Shown: positions 47,952 to 59,250 of the stretch, piece by piece
Layout: each line of letters begins with the position of its first letter
Position numbering within the stretch: the first letter of the stretch is position 1
NCBI GenBank assembly: GCA_000697355.1
Contig: JNEN01000834.1
Span: forward strand, 62,001-126,000
Direction: 5' to 3'
Length of the DNA stretch: 64,000 bases
Source of the DNA: Syncephalastrum monosporum B8922
Lineage: Eukaryota; Mucoromycota; Mucoromycetes; Mucorales; Syncephalastraceae
Program-made: the position numbers and the translations under genes
The notes under the pieces: model-generated
Database searches by the model: none
Seen by the model: the letters and a program-made list of their open reading frames with translations, nothing else
What the model was told of the DNA's origin: nothing

Positions 47952-48417
47952 ATGGTAAGTCAAGTCAAGCAGCATTATGTATGGTGTCGCTTATGTCGCT
48001 GTGAATAGGATCGCTACAACATCAACAGTCAAATCGAACATTGTAAGTCTTCATGACTATGTTTTAATTGGAATGCTAAAGCATTCGTGCAGTGCAATCG
48101 AAGTACGTCGGTACTGGCCATGCCGACACGATCAAACAGTAAGAGGATTGAAAAGAACGTCGTAACCTATACTAACGCAGCATTGTGCAAACAGTGAATG
48201 GCTCGTAAATCAGCACAGAGATAGCTATGCTTCTTATATTGGACACACGTCCCTGTTGTCATACATGTCGATCGCTGAGAACGAGTGCAAGGCCCGGGTC
48301 AAGCAGAAGATGCTTGAGGTAAGGAAACAAAAGGTATACATTATGATGAAGCTTACAATGTTGTCATAGAAAATGGTACAACCATGTGGTCCTCCTCCCG
48401 TCCGCGATGACCAGTAA
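47952..48417 (+). CDS. SF3B5: SF3b complex 10 kDa subunit (SF3B5/Ysf3)
   Basis: Five exons: 47952-47954, 48009-48042, 48093-48138, 48195-48318 and 48370-48417; 84 residues, matching the 86 of human SF3B5. The product reads MDRYNINSQIEHLQSKYVG, then GHADTIKHEWLVNQHRDSY, then SYIGHTSLLSYMSIAENE, ending KMVQPCGPPPVRDDQ, nearly the whole family consensus. SF3b10 is a small helical scaffold in the SF3b part of U2 snRNP, which recognises the intron branch point. The first coding exon holds only the ATG, and the next intron starts immediately after it. The gene is therefore itself hard to find without splicing. Its stop is 85 bases from the stop of the convergent NOPCHAP1-like gene. Confidence 0.95.
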
Positions 48418-48502
48418 ACCTGCATAGCACAATATATAAGCATCCGCCACACCACGCCACACCAAACCACACCTTACTCTTCCTTCTATTTGCATGTCAT
48501 GT

Positions 48503-49182
48503 TTATTCCTTTTCCTTCCCGTCGTCTTTGTTCTCTTCATTCAGTAACTGGATATTCGGTTTGCTTGCCGGCTTTGATCCGCTTGGTATAATAAGATCGT
48601 CTTCTGATTCACTCCCGTCCTCGTTGTCGCTGCTATCCGATGCGGATCCACCTGTCTTTTTTCTTTTCTCTTCTAGTACGCCCAGACCGAGATTCTGTTT
48701 CCTTGGTTAGACTCGTACAGATACCTAGATCAGCCTGACTCGACGTACCATTTCAATGTATTGCTCCTCGTCTTCATCTACATTTTCAATGTCCAGGGCG
48801 GCTGGGTCGGCGCGTTCCAGCGACTGGTTGGCTTGCTGCATTTGGGGCAAGAAGGCCTGCACCCGTGATAAGACTAGAGCCTTGGTTATCTCACAGGTCT
48901 CTTTTTCAACATCTTTTTTTTTTAACAAAGAACGATAGCTTACTGTCGCTGTTGGGCTGTATCTTGAACATTTTGGGCTTCTTTCGCGGGACCTGCTCGT
49001 CTTGTTCTTTAGCGTTCTTGTCTTCCTCTGGTTTCCGCTGGTTGGCCAAAAGGCTTGCTACAAAGAGAGATCGCACCATGAGCCCAGGCGTTGAATGTGC
49101 TTATGCAGTGTCTTATACCGAGAACTTGATCGCGACCGGGAAAATCGAGAAGATCGGAAGAGTTTTGCGGGTTGTTGTCCAT
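48503..49182 (-). CDS. NOPCHAP1: NOPCHAP1-like protein (box C/D snoRNP assembly chaperone)
   Basis: Four minus-strand exons: 49119-49182, 48944-49057, 48749-48912 and 48503-48694; 177 residues. Key pieces are the N-terminal NSSDLLDFPGRDQVL, the helical VQAFLPQMQQANQSLE, then LDIENVDEDEEQYIEM, and NLGLGVLEEKRK followed by a serine/acidic tail. The order of FLPQMxxAN, a DIENV-type segment ending in IEM, and LGLGVLE is that of NOPCHAP1 (human C12orf45), which links NOP58 to the R2TP complex during box C/D snoRNP assembly in the nucleus. The resemblance is from memory of short motifs and should be tested. The gene is head-to-head with RRP45 (141 bases between starts) and tail-to-tail with SF3b10. 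Confidence 0.75.
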
Positions 49183-49323
49183 ACGAGAAAGGAAAGCGGG
49201 AGTCCAAGAAGGTGAAAGAGGGCTTTGCTTTTTGCATTTCTGTTCTGCGTGCTTGTCACTCCAAGTCCACAACTCAGCATATTATTTTTCTCTTTTCTTT
49301 TTTTTTTTTTATCCCAAAATAAT
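49183..49323. promoter_or_regulatory. Short bidirectional promoter, NOPCHAP1/RRP45
   Basis: Only 141 bases separate the two start codons. The region contains a poly-T tract (about 49294-49310) close to the RRP45 start. Both products act in nucleolar RNA metabolism, so shared control is plausible, but no binding motif is obvious. Confidence 0.5.
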
Positions 49324-50511
49324 ATGGTCAAAGAGATCGATCCTAGCCTCAATGAGGCTGCCTTCTTGTTGGACGCGTTACGAGAAAACAGACGAACTGA
49401 CGGCAGGGAAACCTTTGACATGCGCTCACTTAATCTCAAATTCGGGAGCGATTACGGTTACGTCGAGGTCCAACTCGGAAGAACGAGGCATGTTGAGCAG
49501 ATCTGCCATTCCATGATGCCTTGTCGTATTAACTCTTGTGAACGATTGTCAAACAGAGTTGCTGCGCGCGTCACAGCCAAAGTAGAACGACCACACCCTG
49601 ATAAAGCCACCGAGGGCTTGCTCACGATCAACACGGAGATCTCGCCTATGGCGTCACCTTATTTCGAGAGCGGAAGGTACGGTATATCGTGACCTAGCGC
49701 ATGAAACGCTCAGCTGTCTGTTAGCCGGTCTGAAGAAGAGGTCTTGATCAGTCGTGTCATCGAAAAAGCCCTCCGACGCAGCAGAGCCATCGACACCGAA
49801 GGATTGTGTATAGTAGCAGGAGAAAAGGTAGATGATCATGGCCAGGTGGTTATGCGTTATCTTACATAAGCGGATAGGTGTGGTCTATTCGCGTAGATCT
49901 GCATTTCTTGGATCACGACGGCAACTTGATCGACTGTGCCAGCATTGCCGTCATCACAGCTCTCCTGCACTTCCGGAGGCCAGATGTCACTGTCGTTGGA
50001 GAGGAAGTCACTATTGTAGGTTGTCGAAAAAGCAACTTGTACCCGAATTAATGCAGGTCCTCTTTTGACAGCACCCGGTCGATCAACGTAACCCCGTCGC
50101 ACTTGATATCCACCATATCCCAATCTGTGTCACCTTTAACTTTTTTGACAAGGGGTAAGACACGAAAGAGCATCATCTTGAGGGCGTCGTCTCATCTAAC
50201 ATGTATAGTGAATTACTGGTCGTTGATCCCACTCGGTTGGAGGAAAAGGTCAAGGAAGGTGATATGACGATCACCATGAACGTACACAAGGAGATCTGCG
50301 CATTAAGCAAAGCAGGTGGCACGCCACTGCCGATGGACAAGATCCATCAATGCTCTCAGATCGCATTGGTTAAGGTCAAGGATACCACTGAGCTTATTCA
50401 AAGCAAGCTGGAGGAAGACAAAATCGCACGGTAAGTGGACGGGGACAGATGTCAGATACAGCTTTTCTCATTTACAATCTAAAACTTCCATGTAGATCGG
50501 CAAAAAATTAA
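49324..50511 (+). CDS. RRP45: Exosome core subunit Rrp45 (EXOSC9)
   Basis: Seven exons: 49324-49487, 49557-49676, 49725-49827, 49878-50015, 50072-50154, 50209-50430 and 50496-50511; 281 residues. The RNase PH fold shows RRTDGRETFDMRSLNLKFG, VEVQLGRTRVAARVTAKVE, RAIDTEGLCIVAGEKVWSIR, DLHFLDHDGNLIDCASIA, FRRPDVTVVGEEVTI and HHIPICVTFNFFDKGELL. It is a structural subunit of the nine-member ring of the RNA exosome, which guides RNA to the 3'-5' nucleases for rRNA maturation and mRNA turnover; catalytic residues are not expected. Intron 1 begins with GC, and family alignment (LGRTRV spans the junction) supports that exact site. The C-terminus is short (ARSAKN), a little shorter than yeast Rrp45 (305). 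Confidence 0.95.
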
Positions 50512-50793
50512 TGTCAGTAATAAATCACTCCTGGTACTTCTCCATGTATCTTCCTCAGTCCTTATAATTTGGTCGCCTCATGAATCGCTTGTCTTTTGAA
50601 GGCTCTTTTTGTATTCATCACAATACTACCTTAATTATGAGCCCGTTGCGGAGTTTTTATGGCGTTTTTCCCACGCATAAAGCATTCGTGCTTCAAAAAG
50701 GACGAACCCCACGGAGGGAGAGCTCCTGGAATTCCTCTTTTCTTTTCCACGAGTCCCGTCGGCCCCACTTTTATTAGAAAAGCAGTGTATGCC

Positions 50794-52425
50794 ATGATGA
50801 TCTCGCGCACAGTCGTTCGACGCTCCTTACCGCGACTCCTCTTGGCTGGAGCTTCACCTGCGCGTCCTCTTGCGGTAAGACAGATGATAGAATGAAAAAA
50901 AAAAACGAAGCGTCAGTGAAGACGCGAATACCGCGCACGCAGGCGTAAAAATGAACGAATACCTGACACTCTGCTCATGTAGTCGCGTGGTCTTCTCACC
51001 CGTAAGCAGCTCTCGGCACCCGCAGTCGTCGTGGGCGGTGCCTCAAGCTGGATGCGACAGCACCGTCTTTTCCACTCATCACGAAGCCAGTCCTCGTCCA
51101 TCAAACCCTTTTTGCTTGCAGACATCGGTGAAGGTATCACCGAGTGCGAAGTGATACAATGGTATGTGAAAGAAAAAAAAATGCGTGTACTGGAAAGTAA
51201 ACTGACGTCGACGCCAAGGTTTGTGGAGCCTGGAACACATGTGGCAGAGTTCGACAAGATCTGTGAAGTGCAGTCGGATAAGGCTTCGGTGGAGATAACG
51301 TCTCGCTATGCTGGTGAAATTGCTAAGCTTCATTACGACGTGAACGAGATAGCCAAGGTCGGTCAGCCTCTCGTGGATATTAAGGTGGCTCAAGAAGAGT
51401 CCACGTTGGAGTCGCCTGCACCAACACCGGCACCGGCACCGGCTGCGGAGAGCACACTCAAAGAGGCGCCTGCACCCGAAAACAGCGCACCGCCAAAGCA
51501 ACCGCGCGGAAGTAGTCTCAAGGATCCGTCTCTGCTGACACTGGCAACGCCTGCGGTGCGGCGCATTGCGAAACAAAACAGCGTGGATTTGGCGCAGGTG
51601 GAAGGAACAGGCAAGGATGGACGCGTGCTCAAGGAGGACGTGATGGCGTACCTGGCCGGCGGAAAGTCACCAGAGCCGGCACCAGCAACAAAACCTGCCA
51701 CACCCAGCCAAGGCGAGCGCACGGTGCCGCTGACCAATATCCAGCGCGCCATGTTCAAGACCATGACGCGATCGCTCTCGATTCCTCAGCTGGGCTATAA
51801 GGACGAGATGGAGCTCAACGCGACGACCGAGTATCGCGCCGCTCTCAACAAGCACATCGCTGAAAATCCTGCACAGTACGCGTTTAAAAAGATGTCGTAT
51901 ATGCCCATCTTTATCAAGTGTCTCTCGCTCGCGTTGTCGCACTACCCGATCATGAACGCGTCGCTCGCGTCCGACGACGCGCTCATCTACCGCGACAGCC
52001 ACAACATTGGTCTTGCCATGGATACACCCCAAGGCCTTCTGGTTCCCAACATCAAGGACGTGCAGGACAAGTCTATCTTTGATATTGCCCACGAGATCCA
52101 CCGCCTCACAGAGCTTGGCCAGCGGAACGCGCTCGGCCCGGCCGATCTCAAGGGCGGTACCATCACAGTGTCGAACATTGGCACGGTCGGTGGCACGTAC
52201 GCCAACCCCGTCATTGTTTCATCTGAGCTCGCCATTGTCGCGCTCGGCCGCATGCAGACCCTGCCGCGCTTTGATGACGCTGGTAACGTTGTTGCGCGCC
52301 AGATCTTGCCCATCAGCTGGTCGGCCGACCACCGTGTCATTGACGGCGCCACCATTGCCCGCTTTGGAAACCACTGGAAGATGCTTGTTGAGAACCCAAT
52401 TCTCTTGACTAGCAGCTTACGCTAA
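50794..52425 (+). CDS. DBT: Branched-chain 2-oxoacid dehydrogenase E2 (dihydrolipoyl transacylase)
   Basis: Three exons: 50794-50874, 51010-51161 and 51219-52425; 479 residues. The N-terminus MMISRTVVRRSLPRLLLAG is a likely mitochondrial presequence. The lipoyl domain (about 60-135) begins LADIGEGITECEVIQW and has the lipoyl lysine in CEVQSDKASVEI. A proline/alanine hinge leads to the subunit-binding domain (LATPAVRRIAKQNSVDLAQ, GKDGRVLKEDV) and then the catalytic domain with SADHRVIDGATIARF. The enzyme transfers acyl groups from E1 to CoA in valine, leucine and isoleucine breakdown. The lipoyl sequence pattern favours the branched-chain enzyme over pyruvate dehydrogenase E2. The second intron (51162-51218) is 57 bases with no in-frame stop, so unspliced reading gives a longer but disrupted lipoyl domain. 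Confidence 0.93.
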
Positions 52426-52584
52426 GTAGACCCATCTTGTTCTTTATATATCGTCATTTTCCTTGTCCTCCTCCAATTCCTTCCTCTAATAAAAAAAGAA
52501 CCATAGATACTGATGCATATATGCTTGAATATTATTTATGTACATGCAGGGATATGTGTAGAATGAACGCGCTGTCTATCCAAG

Positions 52585-54677
52585 TTATCCCCAACTTGAG
52601 TCTGAGTCGGTGTCATCATCAGCATCATCCGTCGAGACAGGACTCTTATTCGATTTAAGATCATCCAGCGTCAACCCCACATTGATTACAACGCCAGGAC
52701 GAAACGCTTTCCAGAGATACACAGGCGTGTATAGATCAAAGCCGACGCGGAGGCAATCAAGCGTGTTGATAAGGCCGGATTCGGTCGCATTCTCGACAAA
52801 ACGACGCTCCAGGGCTTCATCCATATGGATCCGCATGCCGCCGTACGCGAGCCTTTTCAAGGTTTTGAACTTGGCTATCTCTGGGAAATGTTGTATTCCC
52901 CAGAACCGATCAAAGGGATCCGGCGTGACCTCAAGCTCTGTGAGGGAGCTGCTATCGCCTTGAGCCACGATGCCCTCGATGAATCGTGTCTCAAGGTCCT
53001 GGCCCTTGCCATTGCAGTCATCGATGTGGAGGGTCGCCAGGCAGGGGAGCCGCAACAAGGCATCAATGACGTTCGCGTCGATGGTAAGGTCGTAGAGGAA
53101 TATCCGCTGGACATTGTGACAGGTCACATCAAGAAACGTGTTGAGCCGCTGCATATAGGATATACTGTCACCAAGCACGAGAGTCTTGAGCTGTGGTAAC
53201 AATGGGATAGCTTGCTGGTCGGTGAAGAGGCACTCGGGTTCAGGCGCGTCCATATGGCGAACGTAACACCACGAGCTGAAATTCAGGTATTTCAATGTGT
53301 GCTGATGACGCAAAAGACAGGCATGGAGCGCCCTAAACTCGGGTTCTTTGGGCTCGTAATATGTCACTGCTAGCTCACGAAGACCTTGCGCCGGATGTTC
53401 TTCTTGTCTCTCCTCATACTGTTCTTGGTAGCCCCAAAGCGTCTCGGATGTGCCCCTGCTGCGTGGGAATAGCAGTTGCTCAAGCGCAGGCCACTTTTCC
53501 TGGACTTGGCTGATAAAGCTGGCCAGCTTATCACCAAACTTGTTGGAACGGTGTTCTCCTGAACCTCTTACGCGGAGACATCTCAGTTTGGTGCAAGCCT
53601 GTATGAGCCATGCTGCATGGTTGAGCACGTCGTCGAGGTAGACCCATTCGAGGTGTTCGATATCGACTGCTTCAGGGACCTGGAGGGCTGAGCAGTTTAG
53701 CGGCGCCAGTTCCGAGCACAGGGGCGAACGTGCCCGGTTGAGCCGCGTCATCTTTTTGGGGGTTGCTTTTTCCTCAATGAGGTAGATAAGGGTTTTTAAA
53801 CGTGGGCATGTAGAGAGAAGAATCAGCAAAGAGTTGGGTGCCACAAACGTGGTTGTAACGTGTAATTGTGTCATGCAAGTGCCCAGAGCAGCCAGGTCAA
53901 TCGCATTGGACCAGGGCGGTATGTTCCTCGTCATCAACTTTTCGTCCTTGTAAACACTGCTATCCTGAACAGCTTGCAGAGGAACGGATGAGTACACTGT
54001 GAGGCATCGGATGTTTCTTTTTTTTTTTTTAGCTTACTGATCGTTTCTATCCGAGTGCATTGACTGAGAACGAGTAGGCTCATGGCAGGGCACAGCTGTT
54101 TGTTTGTCTTGAGCGTCAGGTGCTTGACATGGGGACCAAGGTATCGTCTAGAAGTGGCCTCGAAATAGCTGGACAGGCGCTTATTGCATAAATTCAGAGT
54201 GAACGTGCTCCACAATGCATGCAAGCGCAGCAGCTTGGTGTGCCACAGGCGGCAGACCAGCACTGCCTCAAGTCTGGATTCGGGTACAAAACCAAAGATA
54301 CGTTCCAGGACTGCGTCCGGAAGACGTGTCAAAGGATCTACTTTTCTGCTTCGTTTCCGACGTGCCACGACCAGCTGGGGCACGTCTGCGTCTGGGTCAA
54401 GCTCCAAATAACGAGTGTAGAGCTCAATAGCCCGGCTGTAGTTGAGGCGTTTGAAGCTAATGTCGCCACCATAACGAAAAGCTTGGGCAGAGTGAGGGCA
54501 ACGTGTCATGAATGTCTCGGCGAGCATCATGGCCTCAGAGAGCTGATTCGACGCAATGGCCTGTGCGACTCGTTCCTCGAGAACGTTCTCAAGCGCTTGT
54601 GTCAGTTCTAAAAGAGCGTGGTCATAGTCGTTTTTGGTGACAGCGTCAGATGTGTGCTGAATGTGCAATAGGGACAT
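52585..54677 (-). CDS. TPR/F-box/leucine-rich-repeat protein, paralogue 1
   Basis: Two minus-strand exons, 54038-54677 and 52585-53996, joined in phase 1; 683 residues. Residues about 10-105 form TPR-like helices (for example SEAMMLAETFMTRCPHSAQA, then NYSRAIELYTRYLELDP). The F-box (about 113-160) reads DPLTRLPDAVLERIFGFVPE followed by VCRLWHTKLLRLHALW. The remaining 500 residues are irregular leucine-rich repeats (for example LPQLKTLVLGD, LLRLPCLATLHIDD). TPR, F-box and LRR in this order are known from Pof3 and Dia2, SCF ubiquitin-ligase receptors linked to replication and genome stability. Two related genes follow (54918-56860 and 57314-59250). The product could target any substrate; Pof3/Dia2 similarity is by architecture only. 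The C-terminus is acidic. Confidence 0.85.
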
Positions 54678-54917
54678 TAAAAAGACAGGACACGAGAAAA
54701 GCGAGCAGTGATGGATTCTGCTTTTAAAGTTTCGAATAGTTGATGGAGACTAACTATACTGCAAAAAGATAGACGACAAACAAATCGAAATATCGACTTT
54801 ATAACCTCCCTCTAACGTATATGATAAAAGTGAGCTTGGCCGTCCATGATTTGTGTTGAAGACAGTGGCAGTTACTGATAATGGCGTGGCGAAGCTCATC
54901 AAGACGAGATCAATCCA

Positions 54918-56860
54918 CTATTTATTCCTCAGGACCTGACCAAATGCATCCTGCAGCACAGACAAGTAGTCTTTTCTACTAGTTACCCTGAGCGTCACGA
55001 GGTTTCGAATCAATCCAGACTCTTTTGCGTTCTCAAGGAAGGTCACTTGCGACTCCTGATCTATGTAACTGAAAGGAGACGTCATTGAGATATGCTTCAG
55101 CGTCTTGATACGACCCAGCAGCGGAAATACTGATGCGTCGAGTGTATCTCCGTCAAAATGAATCCCTTTGAGGATGCAATCGTCTCCTAGCTCAGCTGCT
55201 TCTTCCAGAAAGGTTTCGAGGACCATTGCGCCAGCCTTGCACCGTTTAAACGTGACCGAGAGGGGTAAATGCGGGTGTTCCAGGATTGCTCTCAAAAGGT
55301 CAGCATCCACCTCCATCTGCATGAGGCATAGACTGGTAAGACTTGGGAGTTTGTCTAGCATACCCGAGATGGGCTGTTTCATAAAAGGCGGAAGGTTTTC
55401 TTCGATCTTGAGTAGTGTCAGATTGGGTAGTATGGGGAAAGCGGCGTCCGTGACGGCTGGAGGTGTGTTATCGAGGCTGTCATGGTGGTATGTGATACCG
55501 AGCGTCAACAGCGTGTCGGCATGGCGAGTAATAGTTTCAATGGCCTGCTCGAGTGCCTCTCGGCTGGCATGGTAGATGGGTGGAAGTGCCAGACTACGCA
55601 GGCCATGAGCGGACGGTGAATGATGTTTGGACGTATCGTAGTCGTAGTCTGTGTTTCTGTTAAACACGAGGAGCTGTCGCAGGTCAGGGCACGAGAAATA
55701 AATGTTTTCTATCAGGGAAAATGCGGAAGCGAGGTGGTTTGAGCGTTCTGTATAGCGTCGGTTGATGAGGCGTTGGAAGTTTTCGACGGTGAGATGGATG
55801 AGTTTGGGGCAGTAGGTGGGTATAAATGTGGAATCGGCCGTGATATCTCCAGGACTAGCCCAGTCCAGGTGTTGCAGGTCAGTCGGCTGTTCGGGGGTCA
55901 TGACAGGCAGCTCCCAGGTGAAAGGTGGATAGGAATCGTCGAGAATACGCAAAAAGATGACCTTGAGTTTGGGGCAGGTCGTCAATAGGTATTGTAGAGC
56001 ATAGCGTGGAATCTGCTTAGCTACTAAGAGCAGCTTGGTGAGGTGTGTGCTGAGGAATGCCATGTCGTCAGGATTGGGCCATAGCGGTGTATGGCTTGAC
56101 TGGGTTGTACCGTAATGCGAGGTATCGTACAGGACTAGAAAGCGATGTCAGCATGGAGTAGTGAGTGATACGCGCTGAGAGGCAAGAGGCAGAACGTACC
56201 AAGTGCATTCAAACCAGTGCACCTCGCGAGCACTAGAAGACTGATGGCCTTTCGTATGGTTTGGTTGGTACGCAACGTCAGTTGTTTCACGTGCGGGCCC
56301 ATCAACTCGCGCGGTGCGTCTTCCAGGAAATTGTCGGCCGACCTATTTCTGAAATCGAGATAGAGCGACTCCCATAAGGACTTGAGGCCAATGAACTTCT
56401 TCCTCCAAGACTGTGAGACGAGAAGCATGGGGAAGAGGTCTTTGGTAGGGAAATTGCTGAACACGCGTGTCAGAAGAGGATCGGACAGGTAGTGAATAGG
56501 GTCGATCTTTTTCTGGATACGGTCGCGTGCGACTCGTAGCAAGGGCGGCACAGTCGGGCAGGTCGGGTTCAGGTCGAGATAGGTGGAGTAAAGACTGATG
56601 GCGCGCTGGTAGTTGTGCCGTGCAAAGCAGACATCGCCTGCACGGGAGTAGCCTGCTGCTGAAGACGGACACCGCGTCATGAGCTCCTGGGCATTCTGCA
56701 ACGCCAGCTCATAGTTGCCATTCTCCATTGCTTTGGTCACTCGTGCTTCAAGAATGACGGCAAGTGCCTCGGTCAAATGAGTCTCTGCACTGATGTTGTC
56801 GTTTTCCGAAAGTGCATGAGCTGCATGGTTGAGCTGTGAGTGAATAAAACTGGTTGACAT
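54918..56860 (-). CDS. TPR/F-box/leucine-rich-repeat protein, paralogue 2
   Basis: Two minus-strand exons, 56200-56860 and 54918-56134, phase 1; 625 residues. The N-terminal TPR region contains LALQNAQELMTRCPSSAAGY and NYQRAISLYSTYLDLNP. The F-box reads DPIHYLSDPLLTRVFSNFP with SQSWRKKFIGLKSLW. The exon 1 end MGPHVKQLTLRTNQTIRKA matches the equivalent positions of its two neighbours, and the intron falls at the same place and phase. The leucine-rich region ends LRVTSRKDYLSVLQDAFGQ. Order and intron conservation indicate duplication from a common ancestor, with the F-box and LRR now well diverged. It has the same orientation as paralogue 1 and is divergent from paralogue 3. Confidence 0.85.
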
Positions 56861-57313
56861 GAAAAAAAAAAAAAAAAGATAATTTATAAACGATTATTTT
56901 AAACAAATCTTATACCTATCGATTTCGTTGTCTCTTTCTCTCTTACCCACCCACATACACATTATACAGTGCACATATAACCTGCTAGTCTCTGTGCTAA
57001 AAGGGTATTGTGAATAGCTAAAAAGGGAATGGACAGCATGCGATCCACAGTGGTCGGATGGATATCACTGCTCACAGATGAATGTATTCATCTACTGCTA
57101 TGCAATATCTGTACATACTTGCAAACTATGTTGTCATACATTTAACGTACCCATTTATCTAATGGCTGACGCTGACTATAAGCTACTGTGCTGATGAGAG
57201 AGGTAAGGAGTCCATGCAGGTTTCCATATCCTGAAGGGTCTTCCAACTTTTTATTCGATTTGACCTGACAATTCTCGCTCTTCCTCCTGTTTATCCATCA
57301 TCCACTATTCAGT
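56861..57313. promoter_or_regulatory. Shared upstream region of two F-box paralogues
   Basis: The 453 bases between the divergent paralogues 2 and 3. A poly-A/T tract lies directly upstream of paralogue 2 (about 56861-56880), and CT-rich leader sequence lies before paralogue 3. No binding motif is recognised. Confidence 0.4.
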
Positions 57314-59250
57314 ATGTTCACCGTCCCCTTCACGCCTGACATACTCGCTCGCCTGAGCTCAGACCAAGACGAAGAAGCACATGCCGAGAAGATTCTCAGC
57401 ACTGCACTTATTGAGCTACTCGAAGCACGTCTGATTCAGGCCTGGAAAGCACATCAGTTCGAGTCGGCCATGAAGACGGCCGAAACTCTCATGACACGAT
57501 TCCCAACCGAATCCATCGGCTACCGCTGGGCAGGCGACATTTGCATAGCGCGTCATAATTACAGGCGTGCGATTGGCTTGTACCGCCAGTGTCTTGAGCG
57601 GCGGCCGTCAGAAACGACGCAACTGGCACTGGCCAAGGCGCGCCTAGAGAAAAAGGTGGACCCGCTCATGTGCTTGCCGGATGACGTGATTGAGATTATC
57701 ATCCAGTTCGCGTTGGAGACGCGTCTCACATTGATGCTCGTTTCATCCACGTGGCGCGCACGGCTCTTGCGACTGCCCGTCATTTGGCGATCTCTATCTC
57801 TGAATTTCACCTCGCAGCCTCTGTCCCTCTACTTCGAAAGCGTCCCCAGACGCTATCTCGGTCCGCATATCCACCATTTAACCCTCAAATGTGACAAAAC
57901 GCTCTGTGCTGCAGCAGGTCTGCTTGCCCTCGGTCAATGTACTCAGCTGAGGACGCTCGGTATGTCTTTCACCTATTTTTCTATCGAACCATCTCTCTTT
58001 TTGGTCTGATTTATATCTTGTGTTCTCAAGCGATCCTCGACGTAAGCAAATACCATGATGAAAAATACGAAGACCAAGACCAGCTACGTCTATGCCACCA
58101 CGATTTCTCTTGTCTCGGTCCACACCTGACCAAACTCACCATCGAAACCCGACTCGTTCCCCAATACACCCTCCAATACATCATGAAAACCTGTCCTCAA
58201 CTCGAAACACTCATCTACCGCGTCAAGAATCCACAAACTGCCATGTGCGACCTGCCTATCGAAGGTGTCCAGCCTTCTGATTTGCAACCCACCCGCATAA
58301 AGCACCTCGAGTGGCCAACGCCAGACGATCTCATGGTCGAAGAAAGTGCCGAGAGCCTACCTGAAAATCTTCCCCTGCTCGAATTTCTCTGGATCCGCAG
58401 CATGGACCCTGGCGCGTACAATGAAGTCTTTGTATCCGACTTCCTCAAAAAGCTCCAGGACACATGTCCCGCGTTGGAGCAGCTCTATCTCGGTGATGAT
58501 GGCGTTCATTCTCTTCTTCAGCAAGAGAAATCCCTCCAAAAACGACCCGGAACGCGAGGTATCCGTCAAATGGCACTTTGGCAGTACTGTCCGAGCCACG
58601 ACGAACTGGATGTGTTCCGGCAAGTCATCACCCTCCATGCCAACACCCTCGAATGTTTGCACGTCACGCTCTCGGGCGGCTACTTTGACGAAGAAATGGA
58701 AGAAGAACCTGACCAAGTCGAGCTGCCGCCCATGCCACGCCTGACCTCACTCATGCTCCAAGACGCAGTCGTGCCCTCCATGGAACCTCTCCATCTCTTC
58801 CTCCCCCGCTGTCAGGCCCTGCAGAAACTCTCTCTGCATCAGCTTGAATTTCTCTCCGATGAGGTGTTTGACGCGATCCTCCTACTCCCTGACCTTCGGT
58901 CGTTGACCATTGCCATGTGTGATATGGACCCCGATGACGTCGCTCGGTTTGCCAACCGTGCGGTGGCCTTGGGAGATACGTGTCCACTTCGTGAACTGCA
59001 TATTACGTCCCGGAATGTTTTCTGGCTGACTTATCTAGGCAAATTGAGTATGGTGAAACACATGTCCTTTGAGTGTCCTGACACGGCTGATGAGCCCATC
59101 ACGTCTGAAGTACAGCGTGTCTTCCTTGACCACGCGGTCGAGTCGGGCCTCACCACACGCCTCGAATCCTTAAAGTTCTCCGCGAACACATACAACATCA
59201 ATGCTGTTAAAAATGCATTTCCGCCAGGTGTCGTGCGTGAAGCAAAATAA
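57314..59250 (+). CDS. TPR/F-box/leucine-rich-repeat protein, paralogue 3
   Basis: Two plus-strand exons, 57314-57959 and 58031-59250, phase 1; 621 residues. The TPR region contains FESAMKTAETLMTRFPTES and NYRRAIGLYRQCLERRP. The F-box (about 112-160) reads DPLMCLPDDVIEIIIQF with STWRARLLRLPVIW. The junction-proximal YLGPHIHHLTLKCDKTLCAA parallels paralogues 1 and 2, and the intron position and phase are the same. The LRR part includes FSCLGPHLTKLTIETRLVPQ, close to THLTKLLLVAKQIPRY in paralogue 2, so 2 and 3 may be the closer pair. It is likely an SCF substrate receptor; the substrate is unknown. The C-terminus ends NAFPPGVVREAK, comparable to AFRPGVVINVG in paralogue 1. Confidence 0.85.

Noticed and set aside
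51162..51218. 19-residue insertion in the E2 lipoyl domain as a real protein insertion
   Set aside because: It is bounded by GTATGT and AAG, has matching phase, and its removal restores the conserved lipoyl sequence, so it is an intron.
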